From assembly GCA_038030265.1 (NCBI GenBank), contig CM075943.1, positions 32,364,001-32,428,000 on the forward strand: DNA of 64,000 bases, in the 5' to 3' direction. This DNA is from Corythucha ciliata (lineage: Eukaryota; Arthropoda; Insecta; Hemiptera; Tingidae). Shown one piece after another: positions 11,458-21,600 of the stretch. Within the stretch, counting starts at the first letter, position 1. Each line of letters begins with the position of its first letter. The translations under genes were made by a program, and so were the position numbers. The notes beneath the pieces are model-generated. The model did not search any database, was not told where the DNA came from, and worked only from the letters and a program-made list of their open reading frames with translations.

Positions 11458-12206
11458 CAAGGTATATAGACTACAGAGGTATGCTCGTATCTAGGGGCTA
11501 CCCCTTGGCAACCGTTACGTCACCCGGGTTAGACTTGAGATGAGGTGAGAGGTTCTTATAAAATTGTGATGTTATCGCACTCGTGGGCCCTTTCTGTCAC
11601 TGTGTTTTTTAGTCTTGCTTGGTTTGTTTTTGCCTTGTTCATCACATTCACCCAGCCTACTATATCTGCATAGCTTTGTTATAGCCTATTTTTAATAATA
11701 TAGTGATTGTTTTACCCGAAACCAGACTACTGTTAGGAATTTCTTTGGATTTACATCACCTCTCGTATCGGTGGGGTAAGTAATTCAAAGTGTTGAATTA
11801 TTATTTCATTGTTTAATTGTAAGGAAGCATACCTTGCAATTATAATAATCCCACACCTATTTTATGACCGAAAGTCATGTTCATATTTCATTGATCGGGC
11901 GCATGAAAGCTCGTTCCAGCCGCTACTTTTTTTTAAAACTTGTTCCCAACAATTTTTAACGTAAAGTCATTCCGTGTAATGTCGTTCCGCTCACATGTCG
12001 AGGCCTGTTCCCCAAGTTTTAGCAGTGATTCCAGTCACTTACAAATGTAAAACTTGGATTTCTTCCTGGTAACGAATACCGACGGTGATATTTTAAAGAA
12101 ATACCTACCGTCTGATTTAAATGGATCTAACCCCATGACGTCATTGCGCGAATGATTATGATTGGCTAAAAAGTTAGGAGCATACCTCTGTAGTCTATAT
12201 ACCTTG
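11458..12206. mobile_element. 749-bp TIR transposon with 9-bp target duplication
   Basis: Left terminus CAAGGTATATAGACTACAGA and right terminus TCTGTAGTCTATATACCTTG are perfect complements over about 29 bp. Both sides are flanked by GGTAAGTTG (11449-11457 and 12207-12215). A 9-bp duplication with TIRs of this kind fits a non-autonomous Mutator-like element; hAT (8 bp) is the alternative. No transposase ORF is present. Intact ends and a perfect duplication point to a fairly recent insertion. Confidence 0.85.
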
Positions 12207-12215
12207 GGTAAGTTG

Positions 12216-13752
12216 GTATTGTTGGTATCTTATCTATATGACTTTGCATAATTATGTTAATGGAGAGGACTCTGCACTCCACTTGTGTAGTGTGTTGAAT
12301 GGAAATCGCTATCAATTTGTCAAATTAATCAATGAAAGCATATGATTTACAGTCGTATGGACAGCTGTAGAAAAACTTATAGTTATGAAACAACAGCATG
12401 AACCGCATTGCGGTCATAGACCGGTTTCCATCAGTCGTGATTTGTGGCCCCTAAACTCTACTTCAACAATCTGCGAAGCATTCTGAAGTCTGAATAATAT
12501 ACTCGGCTCGGGAGTCAAAGCTGCAGATCAGTGCAATTTGGCCCAAAACATGGTTGAGTGATTACATAATAATTATGTAAAAAATTTGATAGTCGTATCA
12601 CGTATCTTCCTATTCTTAATAACTTCTTGAGGAACTGTGCCTTGCGTTCCACTTCCAAGACATTTTTACTTTGAACATATCGATTTTTGCTTACCTGACG
12701 AAGAGTCGAGGGCTTTCGAAGATGCTGCCGAACAGAACTTTAATTTGAGACATTCGGGGTACTTGGATTGAAGGTGGCGTTGGAGGACAAGAAGTCGCCG
12801 CAAATTGACTCTGGCTGAATACTGGCTCATGGCAAAAGGTACCTTTCAACTTATAAACTGAACGAAAATACTATCAAAGCGTAATGATCGTGATGTAAGA
12901 TAGCGGAAAAAGTATAATTAATCGTAACAAACACATGTAATTGACAGGTAACAAGAACATTTGAATGACCCACTCACGGTGTAACTTTCGTTTTCACCTA
13001 ATCAAAACACACGTGATATACACGACATTTGGGAGGGGTTAATGCGGAATGGGATAAGATAGGATACAGAGTGATCTGCTTCAAGCAAAAAGAGTTGCAA
13101 CAAGCAAAACTAGTGTTTAAAAATGGGAAACTTGCACATTTTTGAAGCACTGGTGTTTCTTGAAGAGGGCTCTTCAACAAGAAAGTGAGTGGGGGTTTGA
13201 TTCATAGGGCAGTTATGATGAAATTGATGGTGTAGGGAAGAGGGAGAAAGACGAGTTTTCAGGGGATCGATTTTTCTTGTTTGTATTTGTAAATAAAACA
13301 TTTTAGAGTTGCCTCGAATGCTTCACAACTGCACATTGACGTCATTTCCCCTCGCACCATCCATCCCTTCCTGAAGAACTTTGACATTTATTTTGAAATC
13401 AGCAGACACACCAATCGGGCTGCAACCACCGTTGATATCCTTCTGACCATGAGCCAATTAACCGGTATACTTTTCTCCAAAATCGGGCATTCATGCAAGT
13501 TCCCCATTAAGGGGGAATTGCACGGGTCATTCCTCGACCCCCCTCCAATCACCGTCGTCCACTACTCGGCACACACTTTATCGGCTTATTTCTGCATCAA
13601 TCCTGGTTTTTAAGGACTAGTTTTTAATCTTCAGGAAATTCCAGCTTATGCAGTAGTTTTCCATTTTTCAAATTTCATCCTAGAATTAGAAGATTATTTA
13701 TGGAAATTTTTGGCCGAAGAGAATCCTTTCAACCAGATCAAGAATTCAGAAC
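12216..13752. other. No gene recognised; contains a dispersed repeat
   Basis: No coding region can be supported. From about 13308 to 13510 the sequence matches, inverted, 21415-21650. Landmarks are a CCCCTCGCACCATCCATCC stretch and a GCATGAA...CCCGATTTTGG end. Shorter copies are at 5540 and 24850. Confidence 0.55.
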
Positions 13753-13970
13753 CAGTGGCGTAGGTACGGGGGGGATTTGGGGGATAGATCCCACCCCAGA
13801 GCCACAAGTATATACGAACGAAGGAGCACTAGTACCATAACGAAGAGCCGCATAAAATCTCCATGAGCGTTTCACGTTAAAGTTAGGTTTAGCAGATTTT
13901 CTGGACTTGAAGCAGCCCGAAAAGGATAGAGTACGTCCAGCTTTTTCCTTGGACTTCAGACCCAACGCAG

Positions 13971-15739
13971 CATGGGCGTAGCCAGCGGGGGGCAGGGGTA
14001 GGCAGTTGCCCTCCCCTAGAATGAAAAACGCAGATTTCGAGGGGCAGCTGCCCACCCCCGAAATTCCAAAAATATCTTGCCCGATCTGGCTAACGGAAAC
14101 ACAAATTTATTATATTTCGCTCCATAAAACCAATTTTGCGGATTTCTTGAGAAAAAAAGGTAAAGAAACAACACATTTTCGCACATCGGTTTCACCAAAA
14201 TCAAAAATTCGCGGATGTTTATTGCTGACAAAACCGAATTCGAGTGTCGGCTCAACTTGGACTCCGATTTTGCTGATTTTTCGCACTAAAATCCCATTTT
14301 CGCAAGGTTTAACGCGCAATTTCGTGTGTTTGGGTTAGCTCAAATCGTGTTTAGCCTGCTGGGCCCTATACAGACTTACGGTTGGAGAGAAACTGCCAGC
14401 TCTGTTTACCGTCTCAGGTCTAAAATTCAAAGTTTAGCTCCAAAAGTATCACTTTCCGGGGTGGGAGGGAGAGAAGATTCAATTTTTCGACATAAAATCC
14501 GAAACAGAAGGCTACAAACGACAGGTTTCCAGCAGCTATTTATTTTTTGGCGGATATTGGCCGTTTCTGTGCAAATTTAGTCTCTGATGACCGTGAATTG
14601 ACGCGATTCTAACCTGCAGATCATGTTGGAAGCCTGAAAAAAGGCAATGGTTCATCTGTTATTTTCGCGAGTGAATCTCCCCACAGGCGTGGTGGATCCA
14701 GTATTTTCTCAAGAGGAGTTGCACAGAATCCGTCGAATTGACGTTTTTCTTTAATTTTAGGTGAAACTGAGTGCTTTTTCTCAATTCTACCTCGAACTAT
14801 AGCCTATAGTTTCTTCATTTTAACCGTAAAAAGGTCTCAAAAAACCGTGAAATAACGCATTTTTGATTTACTATTTTAATTACGGCCAGCACTGGGCATC
14901 GTTTATAAACCGCGAATAGGTGCGTTCTTTCAATTTCAGCCGCAAAAGAACAGTTTTTCCTCAATGTAACCTGTGAATGAACGCTATTTCTCAATTTTAG
15001 CCACAATTACACTATAATCAACAAAAAACGGTGACAATTTTGCCAATTCATTTTCCCTCAATTTTAGCCGCAAATTCGTGCTTCAATCTCAATTCTGCCT
15101 GCAATTCTGGTTGCATCGCGAACCTTAAAATAGGTGTTTTCCTCAATGTGCCTTAATTTTAGCCGAAAATATGAACTTTTTCAAAAATGTGTGCGCTAAG
15201 TCGCCCTCTTTCTCGATTGTAACAGCAAACTTGCTATATGTAAATGTATAAAAACAGTCAATTATCACTGTCAATGTTCACCGAGATGTTGGGTTAAGAA
15301 ACCACGAACTTGTGCCTTCTCTCAATTTTACCTGCGTGAATGAGCTCCATTTCTCAATTTTAGCCGTGAATTGGAATTTTTCCTCAATTTTAGCCGTAAA
15401 TGAGCTTTTTTCTCAATTCTACATTGAACGCGCAATTTATTTTGTCAATTTTAGCCGTGAAAAGAGAACTGTAAACCGTGAGTTAGCGCATTTTCTCAAT
15501 TTCAACCGCGAATAATGAGCAGATTTATTTTTCAAGTTCAACGTGAATCAGCGCTATTTCTCAATTCTAGCCGTGAATGGGTTTTTTTTGGTCAGTAATA
15601 GCCGGAAAATGTCCTTTTCATGGATTTCATCCGCTAACGAGTAATTTTTCTCAAGACGTGCGCCCCCCCCCCCACCAACACTGAATCCGTGTGCCTGGCT
15701 GCCTGCCCACCCCTTGATCATGGGCTGGCTACGCCCCTG
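13971..15739. mobile_element. Nested hAT-like element, 1.77 kb, perfect 8-bp TSD
   Basis: Left end CATGGGCGTAGCCAGC and right end GCTGGCTACGCCCCTG are near-complements. CAACGCAG flanks both sides exactly (13963-13970 and 15740-15747). It sits inside the 13753-17842 element, so it is younger. The interior from about 14000 to 15640 is mostly the degenerate CTCAATTTTAGCCGTGAATT repeat. Small ORFs at 14006-14338 and 14016-14255 arise in that repeat and look non-coding. Confidence 0.85.
14580..15640 (+). repeat. Degenerate repeat family A (CTCAATTTTAGCCGTGAATT)
   Basis: The consensus-like core CTCAATTTTAGCCGTGAATT recurs every ~29-37 bases with heavy divergence; at 15321, 15353, 15383, 15412 and 15443 the spacing is 29-32. 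It fills the interior of the nested hAT-like element. No protein frame is conserved through the units. Confidence 0.75.
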
Positions 15740-15926
15740 CAACGCAGTAGTGTATCGAGCTGTGGTGGGGGGTGGGGGTTCACCCCAGCGCTGATTCGTG
15801 GTCTCGCGATGCAACTTCCAGACTGAAATTAATAAAAATATCGCTGATTCGCGGTACATGGAGGCCATTCTAGAATAAATTGTGGAAATCAACGCAAAAG
15901 TGTTGTATTTTGGCAAACCACGCGGT

Positions 15927-16070
15927 TAAGCCGCCTTCACATGCGAGCTGTGGCAGCTTAAGCTTTGAGCTGTAGCCAATCAAAGAGCAGCCCGCCTTTG
16001 AATTAATTCTATTTCATCGGATACAGCTCAAAGCTGAGCTTTTTTCAGATCACATGTGAAGCCGGCTTTA
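15927..16070. mobile_element. 144-bp hairpin MITE (AAGCCGCCTTCACATG)
   Basis: Left AAGCCGCCTTCACATGCGAG pairs with right CACATGTGAAGCCGGCTT. Internal AGCTTTGAGCTGTA pairs with TACAGCTCAAAGCT. It lies inside the outer hAT-like element, right of the nested one. Confidence 0.8.
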
Positions 16071-17660
16071 AAGTTGAGAAAACACGCTATAATATTGACA
16101 AATGAAAGACGCTTTCAGGTTAAAATTGGACAAAAATGGTAAATTCACAACTGAAATGGCATAAAATCGCCCATTCGCGTACGAAAAAGGGAATAGGATG
16201 CTGAGTGGCCACAAACACAAAACGCTATTTCACAGCTGAAATAATTGGGATAAATCGCTAATTTGCAATTTACAAATATAAAGTTATGGAAAAACGTTAA
16301 TTCACGGATACAAAATAAAGAAAATCACTAATTCGCGGCAAAAATAGAAAAAATCACCAATTAGCGAAGCAAAAATTAATAAAACCGTTAATTTGCAGTT
16401 CAAATTGGGGAAAAGTGTAAATTCTCAGTTAAAAATGGAAAAAATAGCTAATTTGCAGCTTAAATTGAGTCAAACACCAATTCTTAGCAAAAATTTACAA
16501 AACTCGGTAGGTAATGCACGGGTTGGAGACGCTAAAATTTAGAAAAAGCGAAAATTTGCAGCTAAAATTGAGAAACATCACTAATTCTCGAATTAAGTGT
16601 TGTGAAATTTATAATTTGAAATGATGATTTTTTGACAGAAATGGATGGATAGATGTAAATTTTTTGGTTTGAAAAAAAAATTACATTCGTAATTTAAATT
16701 CGCACCTTCTGAAGGCATTTTTGCGGTTAAAAGCCGGAAAAATGCAAATTCATGCATGGCTATAGTACAATGTTAAAAAATACGCTAATTCACGGCTAGA
16801 ACTGAAAATAAGCAATAATCTATGCCTATAAAAGTTGTATAAAATTGCTAATGCGGTGGTAAAATGTGAAAAACCGCTAATTTTCGGGTAATATTCAGAA
16901 AAAAAAAAAAAAAAAATCAGCCTGGTCAAAATTAAGAGAAAGGTTAATTTTAAGCCTAAAAATGGAGAAAATTGCTATTTCGCGGCTAAAAATGGAAAAA
17001 TTGCCAATTTACAGCTAAAATTGCGCCAAACGCCAATTCGTGTCTGAAATTGAGAAAATTGGCTAATTCACAGGTTTAAAACACTACGACGCGTCGCCGA
17101 TACAATTTAAAAAAAGCGCTAATTTGCTGTTGAAATTGAGAAAAATTCTTATTTGCGCCAAAAACTGAATATACGCCAATTTGCGGATTCTGAAGACAAC
17201 TATTCAGGCTGAAATGGAAAAAAAAGCGCCAATTTGTGGCAATAGGTGAAGAAACCGCTAATTCGCGAGTAAGCTGAGAAAAATCGCTCATGCATTGCGT
17301 ATGGTGAACCAAAAAAATCCTAATTTGTGAAAAGTCCCCGTATTTTGCGGCTAATACTGAGGAAAACACTTGAGAGAAACGGTAATTTCCAGCTGAAACT
17401 GAGAAAACTGCTAATCCCCTGGTAAAAAAATTTAAAAATCGGTAATATGCTGCTAAAATTGAGGAAAACGCCAAAACTCGTGGATAATTGAGAAACATTG
17501 CTCACGGGATAAAAACGATACTTTGCTGCTAAAGCTGAGAAAATGCTCAAATTCGTGGCTATGGGAGGGGGTGGGGCAAAACCACTGATGTGCGGCTGAA
17601 ATTGAGAAGAACGATACACTCGGCCAAAATTGAGAAAAGCGCTAATTTGCGGGTAGAGTC
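16071..17660 (-). repeat. Degenerate repeat family A, inverted block
   Basis: The same family as 14580-15640 but reading GCTAATTTGCGGCTAAAATT on the plus strand, with units every ~30-40 bases. A run of A is at about 16900-16915. ORFs at 17076-17498 and 17320-17619 are repeat by-products. Confidence 0.75.
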
Positions 17661-17850
17661 CAAAAATCGCCCTTAACTGAGAGATTGAGGCTGTGATGAT
17701 GCCAGCAAGATGTCCAGATTCAAGAGTTTGCTAGCTGGGTGGAATGATGACTAAAATGTGAAATTACCCCCCTTCCCCTCGCCATTACGAGATTTTAATG
17801 TGATCATCCCCCCTCCAGGACAAATTCCTACCTACGCCACTGTTCAGAAA

Positions 17851-18579
17851 TACCCGTATCATACGGGCCGTATGCTACAGCGTTTCACAGTTCGTGTGTC
17901 AAGTAAACGCAACACCCATTAGTTGCTCCCCTCAGGTTGATGTGTTGTTGTTGCTGTTCTATACCGTGGAACCCAACAAACAGGTTCACTTCAGTTTTGT
18001 TTCCGCGGCAGCTGACTGATTAGAACTCCCAACTTTTTCTTTATTCTCCCGTTTAATCGCATCAAGTTAAGGTAAAATTGTGCAATATGTTTGAAAAATG
18101 AACCTGTCAAGTTTCGCGTATCGAAAATAAACACACCAGTGAATAATCTGTTCAGTTCTTAAGTGTTTTTCTATTCCGTTGGTTTGACTCAAGTTTGCAT
18201 GAGAAATTCTCAAGGTCTTGAAACGCGCAAGGAGTGGACCCCCTAAAAAAAAGGAGGCTCGCGAAGAATCGCTTCGGGAGGATAAGTGCATCGTGTCGGG
18301 GGCTTTGTTTCCCTTCACTGCAGCTTACTGCTTTCCTCCTTAAAAGGAAGTGCGCGTCTAATTCACGTTTCATTCTGGGAGCGTTGAGATTTTTATCAAT
18401 TGCCATGGCCGGATCATCTTCGCTGATTTTCGATAAACGCACGGGGTTCATTGTCGCGGAGTCTTTGTTTGTCGCCGTTGTCGACCTCCAATTGGCGAAC
18501 TTCGGCGTGTGAATACGATCCAAGGGGTTTTGTGCTTGCCATAATTCATTCGGTCTTGGATAAAATGACTTGACGAAAA
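17851..18579 (+). promoter_or_regulatory. SMG5: Putative SMG5 promoter and 5' UTR
   Basis: This stretch lies between the hAT-like element and the SMG5 start codon. It is richer in C, G and CpG than its surroundings from about 18180 to 18520 and has no repeat copies in the window. A two-codon upstream ORF (ATG ACT TGA) begins at 18565. An in-frame TGA at 18571-18573 fixes ATG 18580 as the first start. No TATA box or initiator could be assigned with confidence, and an upstream untranslated exon is possible. Overlapping ORFs on both strands (18152-18523, 18234-18512) show no domain. Confidence 0.45.
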
Positions 18580-18647
18580 ATGAAGAAATATCGTGCTCCG
18601 AGTCAGGACACCAGGAACGATTCCGAGTTGCCTGTGCGACTTTACAG
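18580..18647 (+). CDS. SMG5: SMG5 exon 1 (start codon)
   Basis: Encodes the first 22 codons plus two bases, beginning MKKYRAPSQD and ending LPVRLY; the donor is AG|GTAAAT. The leftover AG joins the G opening exon 2 to give arginine, making RLYRAISDVM. This corresponds to the KRLYRAVVEAV segment near the N-terminus of vertebrate SMG5. That match and the exact phase fit are why this distant exon is assigned to the gene. Confidence 0.85.
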
Positions 18648-21600
18648 GTAAATGTTATGTTTCATTTTACTTCATACGTGTAATTTTCCTGACTCTAGAC
18701 TAATCTAGAAAAAGCGAGATGTTTTCATTTCGGGAACCTTGTTCTAAACACTCGTGAAGACCATCATAATTATTGTACATGGATAGTTGTGTAGTGAAGG
18801 AAAAGGAAAATGAGAGTAATACTGCTGGATCTTGTCTCGAACCACGTTGTGGAATTTTTGACCCTTTTTGCATTTTCGTTTAACCCCAACGTATTGCCGT
18901 TGCACAATCGACCACGTGATTGACTTGATAACCTTCGGTGTGACACGACTTAACTCCAAATCAATGGTTCTTGGCATTACACTTGCCAGCCCAGCTCAAC
19001 AGTGTTCGTGTTTTCCCTACCATTCAACGATGAATTGCCCACGTTGAGTACGACAGATGGAAAGTAGTGGCGATGGACAGTGTGAAGTAAGCTGAACTCT
19101 CAAGCTGACTTGTTCAGTTTCGATTACATACCTTTACAATTCCTTTGGTTAGGGGCAGAAATCCATTCCCATTACAATAACTTGGTATTGGTATTTCAAA
19201 AATCAAAATACCATTGAATAGGATTGATACAATTCCTTTTCAAATACAAAAGTAATGGAAAGAAAATTTTCAATTAATTTTTGTTTACATCGAATTCTTT
19301 TCGAATACTTGGTATTTTTTACAACATCAAAAGACGATTGAGACAAGATTTGAGTGGTCTAGTTTCTGAATAGTCGGTACTGGTCTCGACACCGATACTA
19401 TCTGTTTCCCACCGACACCGAGACTTAAATCATTCTACATTTCTTGACGGCGACATTGTGTGGTTTTCGTTGTGACAAATATGTTTATGAAATATGTTGT
19501 CTCCACACGTGTTTTATTTTCTAACCAGAACCGGTTTTCCGCCTACTTTGAGGCCATCCTCAGTGGTTCTATCTTAAAGAAGCTTTTGAGTGCAGAGCGT
19601 TTAAAAATCGGACGAAGTGCTCTGCACTCAAAAGCTTCTTTAAGATAGAACCACTGAGGATGGCCTCAAATTAGGTGGAAAACCGGTTCTGCTTAGAAAA
19701 TAAAACACGTGTGGAGACAACATATTTCATAAACATATTTGTTAAATCGTTCTTGTTACGTATTGGTTTTCAAGACCGATGCCAATAGGGACTTCACAAG
19801 GCTACTCATAGACATTTCTTAAACTTAAATTTCCCAAAGCGGACGTCTAAACAGATGATTTTTTTTCCAATAACAACTAATTTGATTTTTACTTAGAAGA
19901 ATTTTAACTTAAGTACATTCTATGAATACGGGCCTAAGACCCTCGGTGTTAAGAAATGTTGGCCGGCCTCGAACATTTTCGAGACAAGACCGAGATTTAT
20001 TGAAATATTACTGAGAATTAAGAGAGAGAGAGAGTGATGGTCTCGGTCGACCAGTACCTACGTCTTTTCTCATTCTCGGTCTCGTCTTTTTTTGCCTTTA
20101 GAAGTAACTAGTATTCGAAAAGAATATGGATGTAAACAAAATTAATTGAAACTCTTGCTTTCATCACTTTTGTATTTGAAAAGGAATTGGGCAATTACTT
20201 TTGAATTACTAGTAATGGAATTCGGATTTTTCAAATAGCTTACCAAGAAATGGTACCAGGAATGGTTTTCTCCAATTACGAAAGGAATTGTTGAATAAAT
20301 CAATTATTCAAGCTTCGAGAAATAGTAGGCTCCACGGCGGGATTTGAACCAGCAACCTCTGGATTACTGGTCCAGCACGCTGCCAATTGCGCTACCTGGC
20401 CGAACCTGGTGTCGCGAGTTCCCAGTTCTGCGATTAATAAATAATAATAATTAGATAAATTTTCAGTCTTTAATTGACACCCTCCTCATCATCCCCTTAT
20501 AGGTGTTCACGTCCTCCACGTTATGTTTAGACTGGTAGTTTGTAGCTACAAGTGATTGAAATGCATGTAATATAATGAACGCGTCTCTTTCCATTTTCCC
20601 TATGCATTTCGACTATGTAATATCCCTCGTGGTTTCCTAGACGGATTAGAAACGGTATATCTCTGCGGTATTTCTCCGCGAACATATTTTCATTAGTCCA
20701 AGTGTGGTGTGGTTTCCTCCACGGCCTAGAAGCAGTTTCTACTTGAGGTATTCTCCGCGAACAGAATTTAATTATTCGCCGCGAATTAATGCTTCTTCTC
20801 AATTGTATCCAAGAATTAACGCGTTGTGGATTAAAGATTGCGTTCACTTTCAGCCACGAAGGTACCTTCAAAAACCGGAAATGGGCGTTTTCTCCACTTA
20901 AACCGCGAATTAGTGATTTTTCCCCATTTTACGGGAATACCGATTTTCTCCACTTTAGCCGTGAATTCGTGATTTCAGCCGCTAAAAAGCGATTTTCCCC
21001 AATTTTATCCGTGAATTAGCACTTTTTCTAAATTTTCTTCGCGAATTAGCGTTTTTTTTCTTTTAACTATGAATTAGCGCTTATTTTCAGATTGAGCCAT
21101 GAACCTGCGTTCTGCATAAGCCGGGAATTCATTTTTTCGTAACTTTAAGCGGATCATACACGTACAATAAATTATGCGCAAACTAGGGTTTGTACAATAA
21201 AATTGAACGTTTTTGGGTTGTACTGATGCGTTGCACAATATAATAAACCCTATCTGGATCCCATCTGGAAACGAAATATTGTACACATTTATTACGCAAT
21301 AATTATTGTACTTGTATGTGTTACCGTCAAAACCCGAATTTCCCAGTCATAACTAGTTTTACCAAAGCCCCTTAGCTAAAACTAGTATTTACTAGGATAA
21401 TCTCGAATTGGCGATGGACGTCAGGGAAAACTAGATTTTGCGGATGAATGGGGAACTTGCATGAATCTCAGATTGAGAAGAAAGTCATACCGGTGATTTG
21501 ACCCGTGAACTGAAGGTTAACAACGGAAGTTGCAACCCGATTGGTGTGTTTTAAGATTTTTAAAAAAGTTTCAAAGTTCTTTAGGAGGGGATGGATGGTG

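Larger units (their letters stand above)
13753..17842. mobile_element. hAT-like element, 4.1 kb, hosting a nested insertion
   Basis: Left end CAGTGGCGTAGGTACGGGGG; right end CCTACCTACGCCACTG. Flanking 8-mers TTCAGAAC (13745-13752) and TTCAGAAA (17843-17850) differ at one base, as expected of an 8-bp hAT duplication. No transposase is visible. It carries a nested hAT-like element (13971-15739), a hairpin MITE (15927-16070) and long stretches of a degenerate repeat in the orientation GCTAATTTGCGGCTAAAATT. The TIR start is shared with the element at 40300-41206. Confidence 0.8.

Noticed and set aside
18152..18523. ORFs of 123 (minus) and 92 (plus) codons upstream of SMG5
   Set aside because: They overlap the presumed promoter/5'UTR; higher GC lengthens chance ORFs and no domain is seen.
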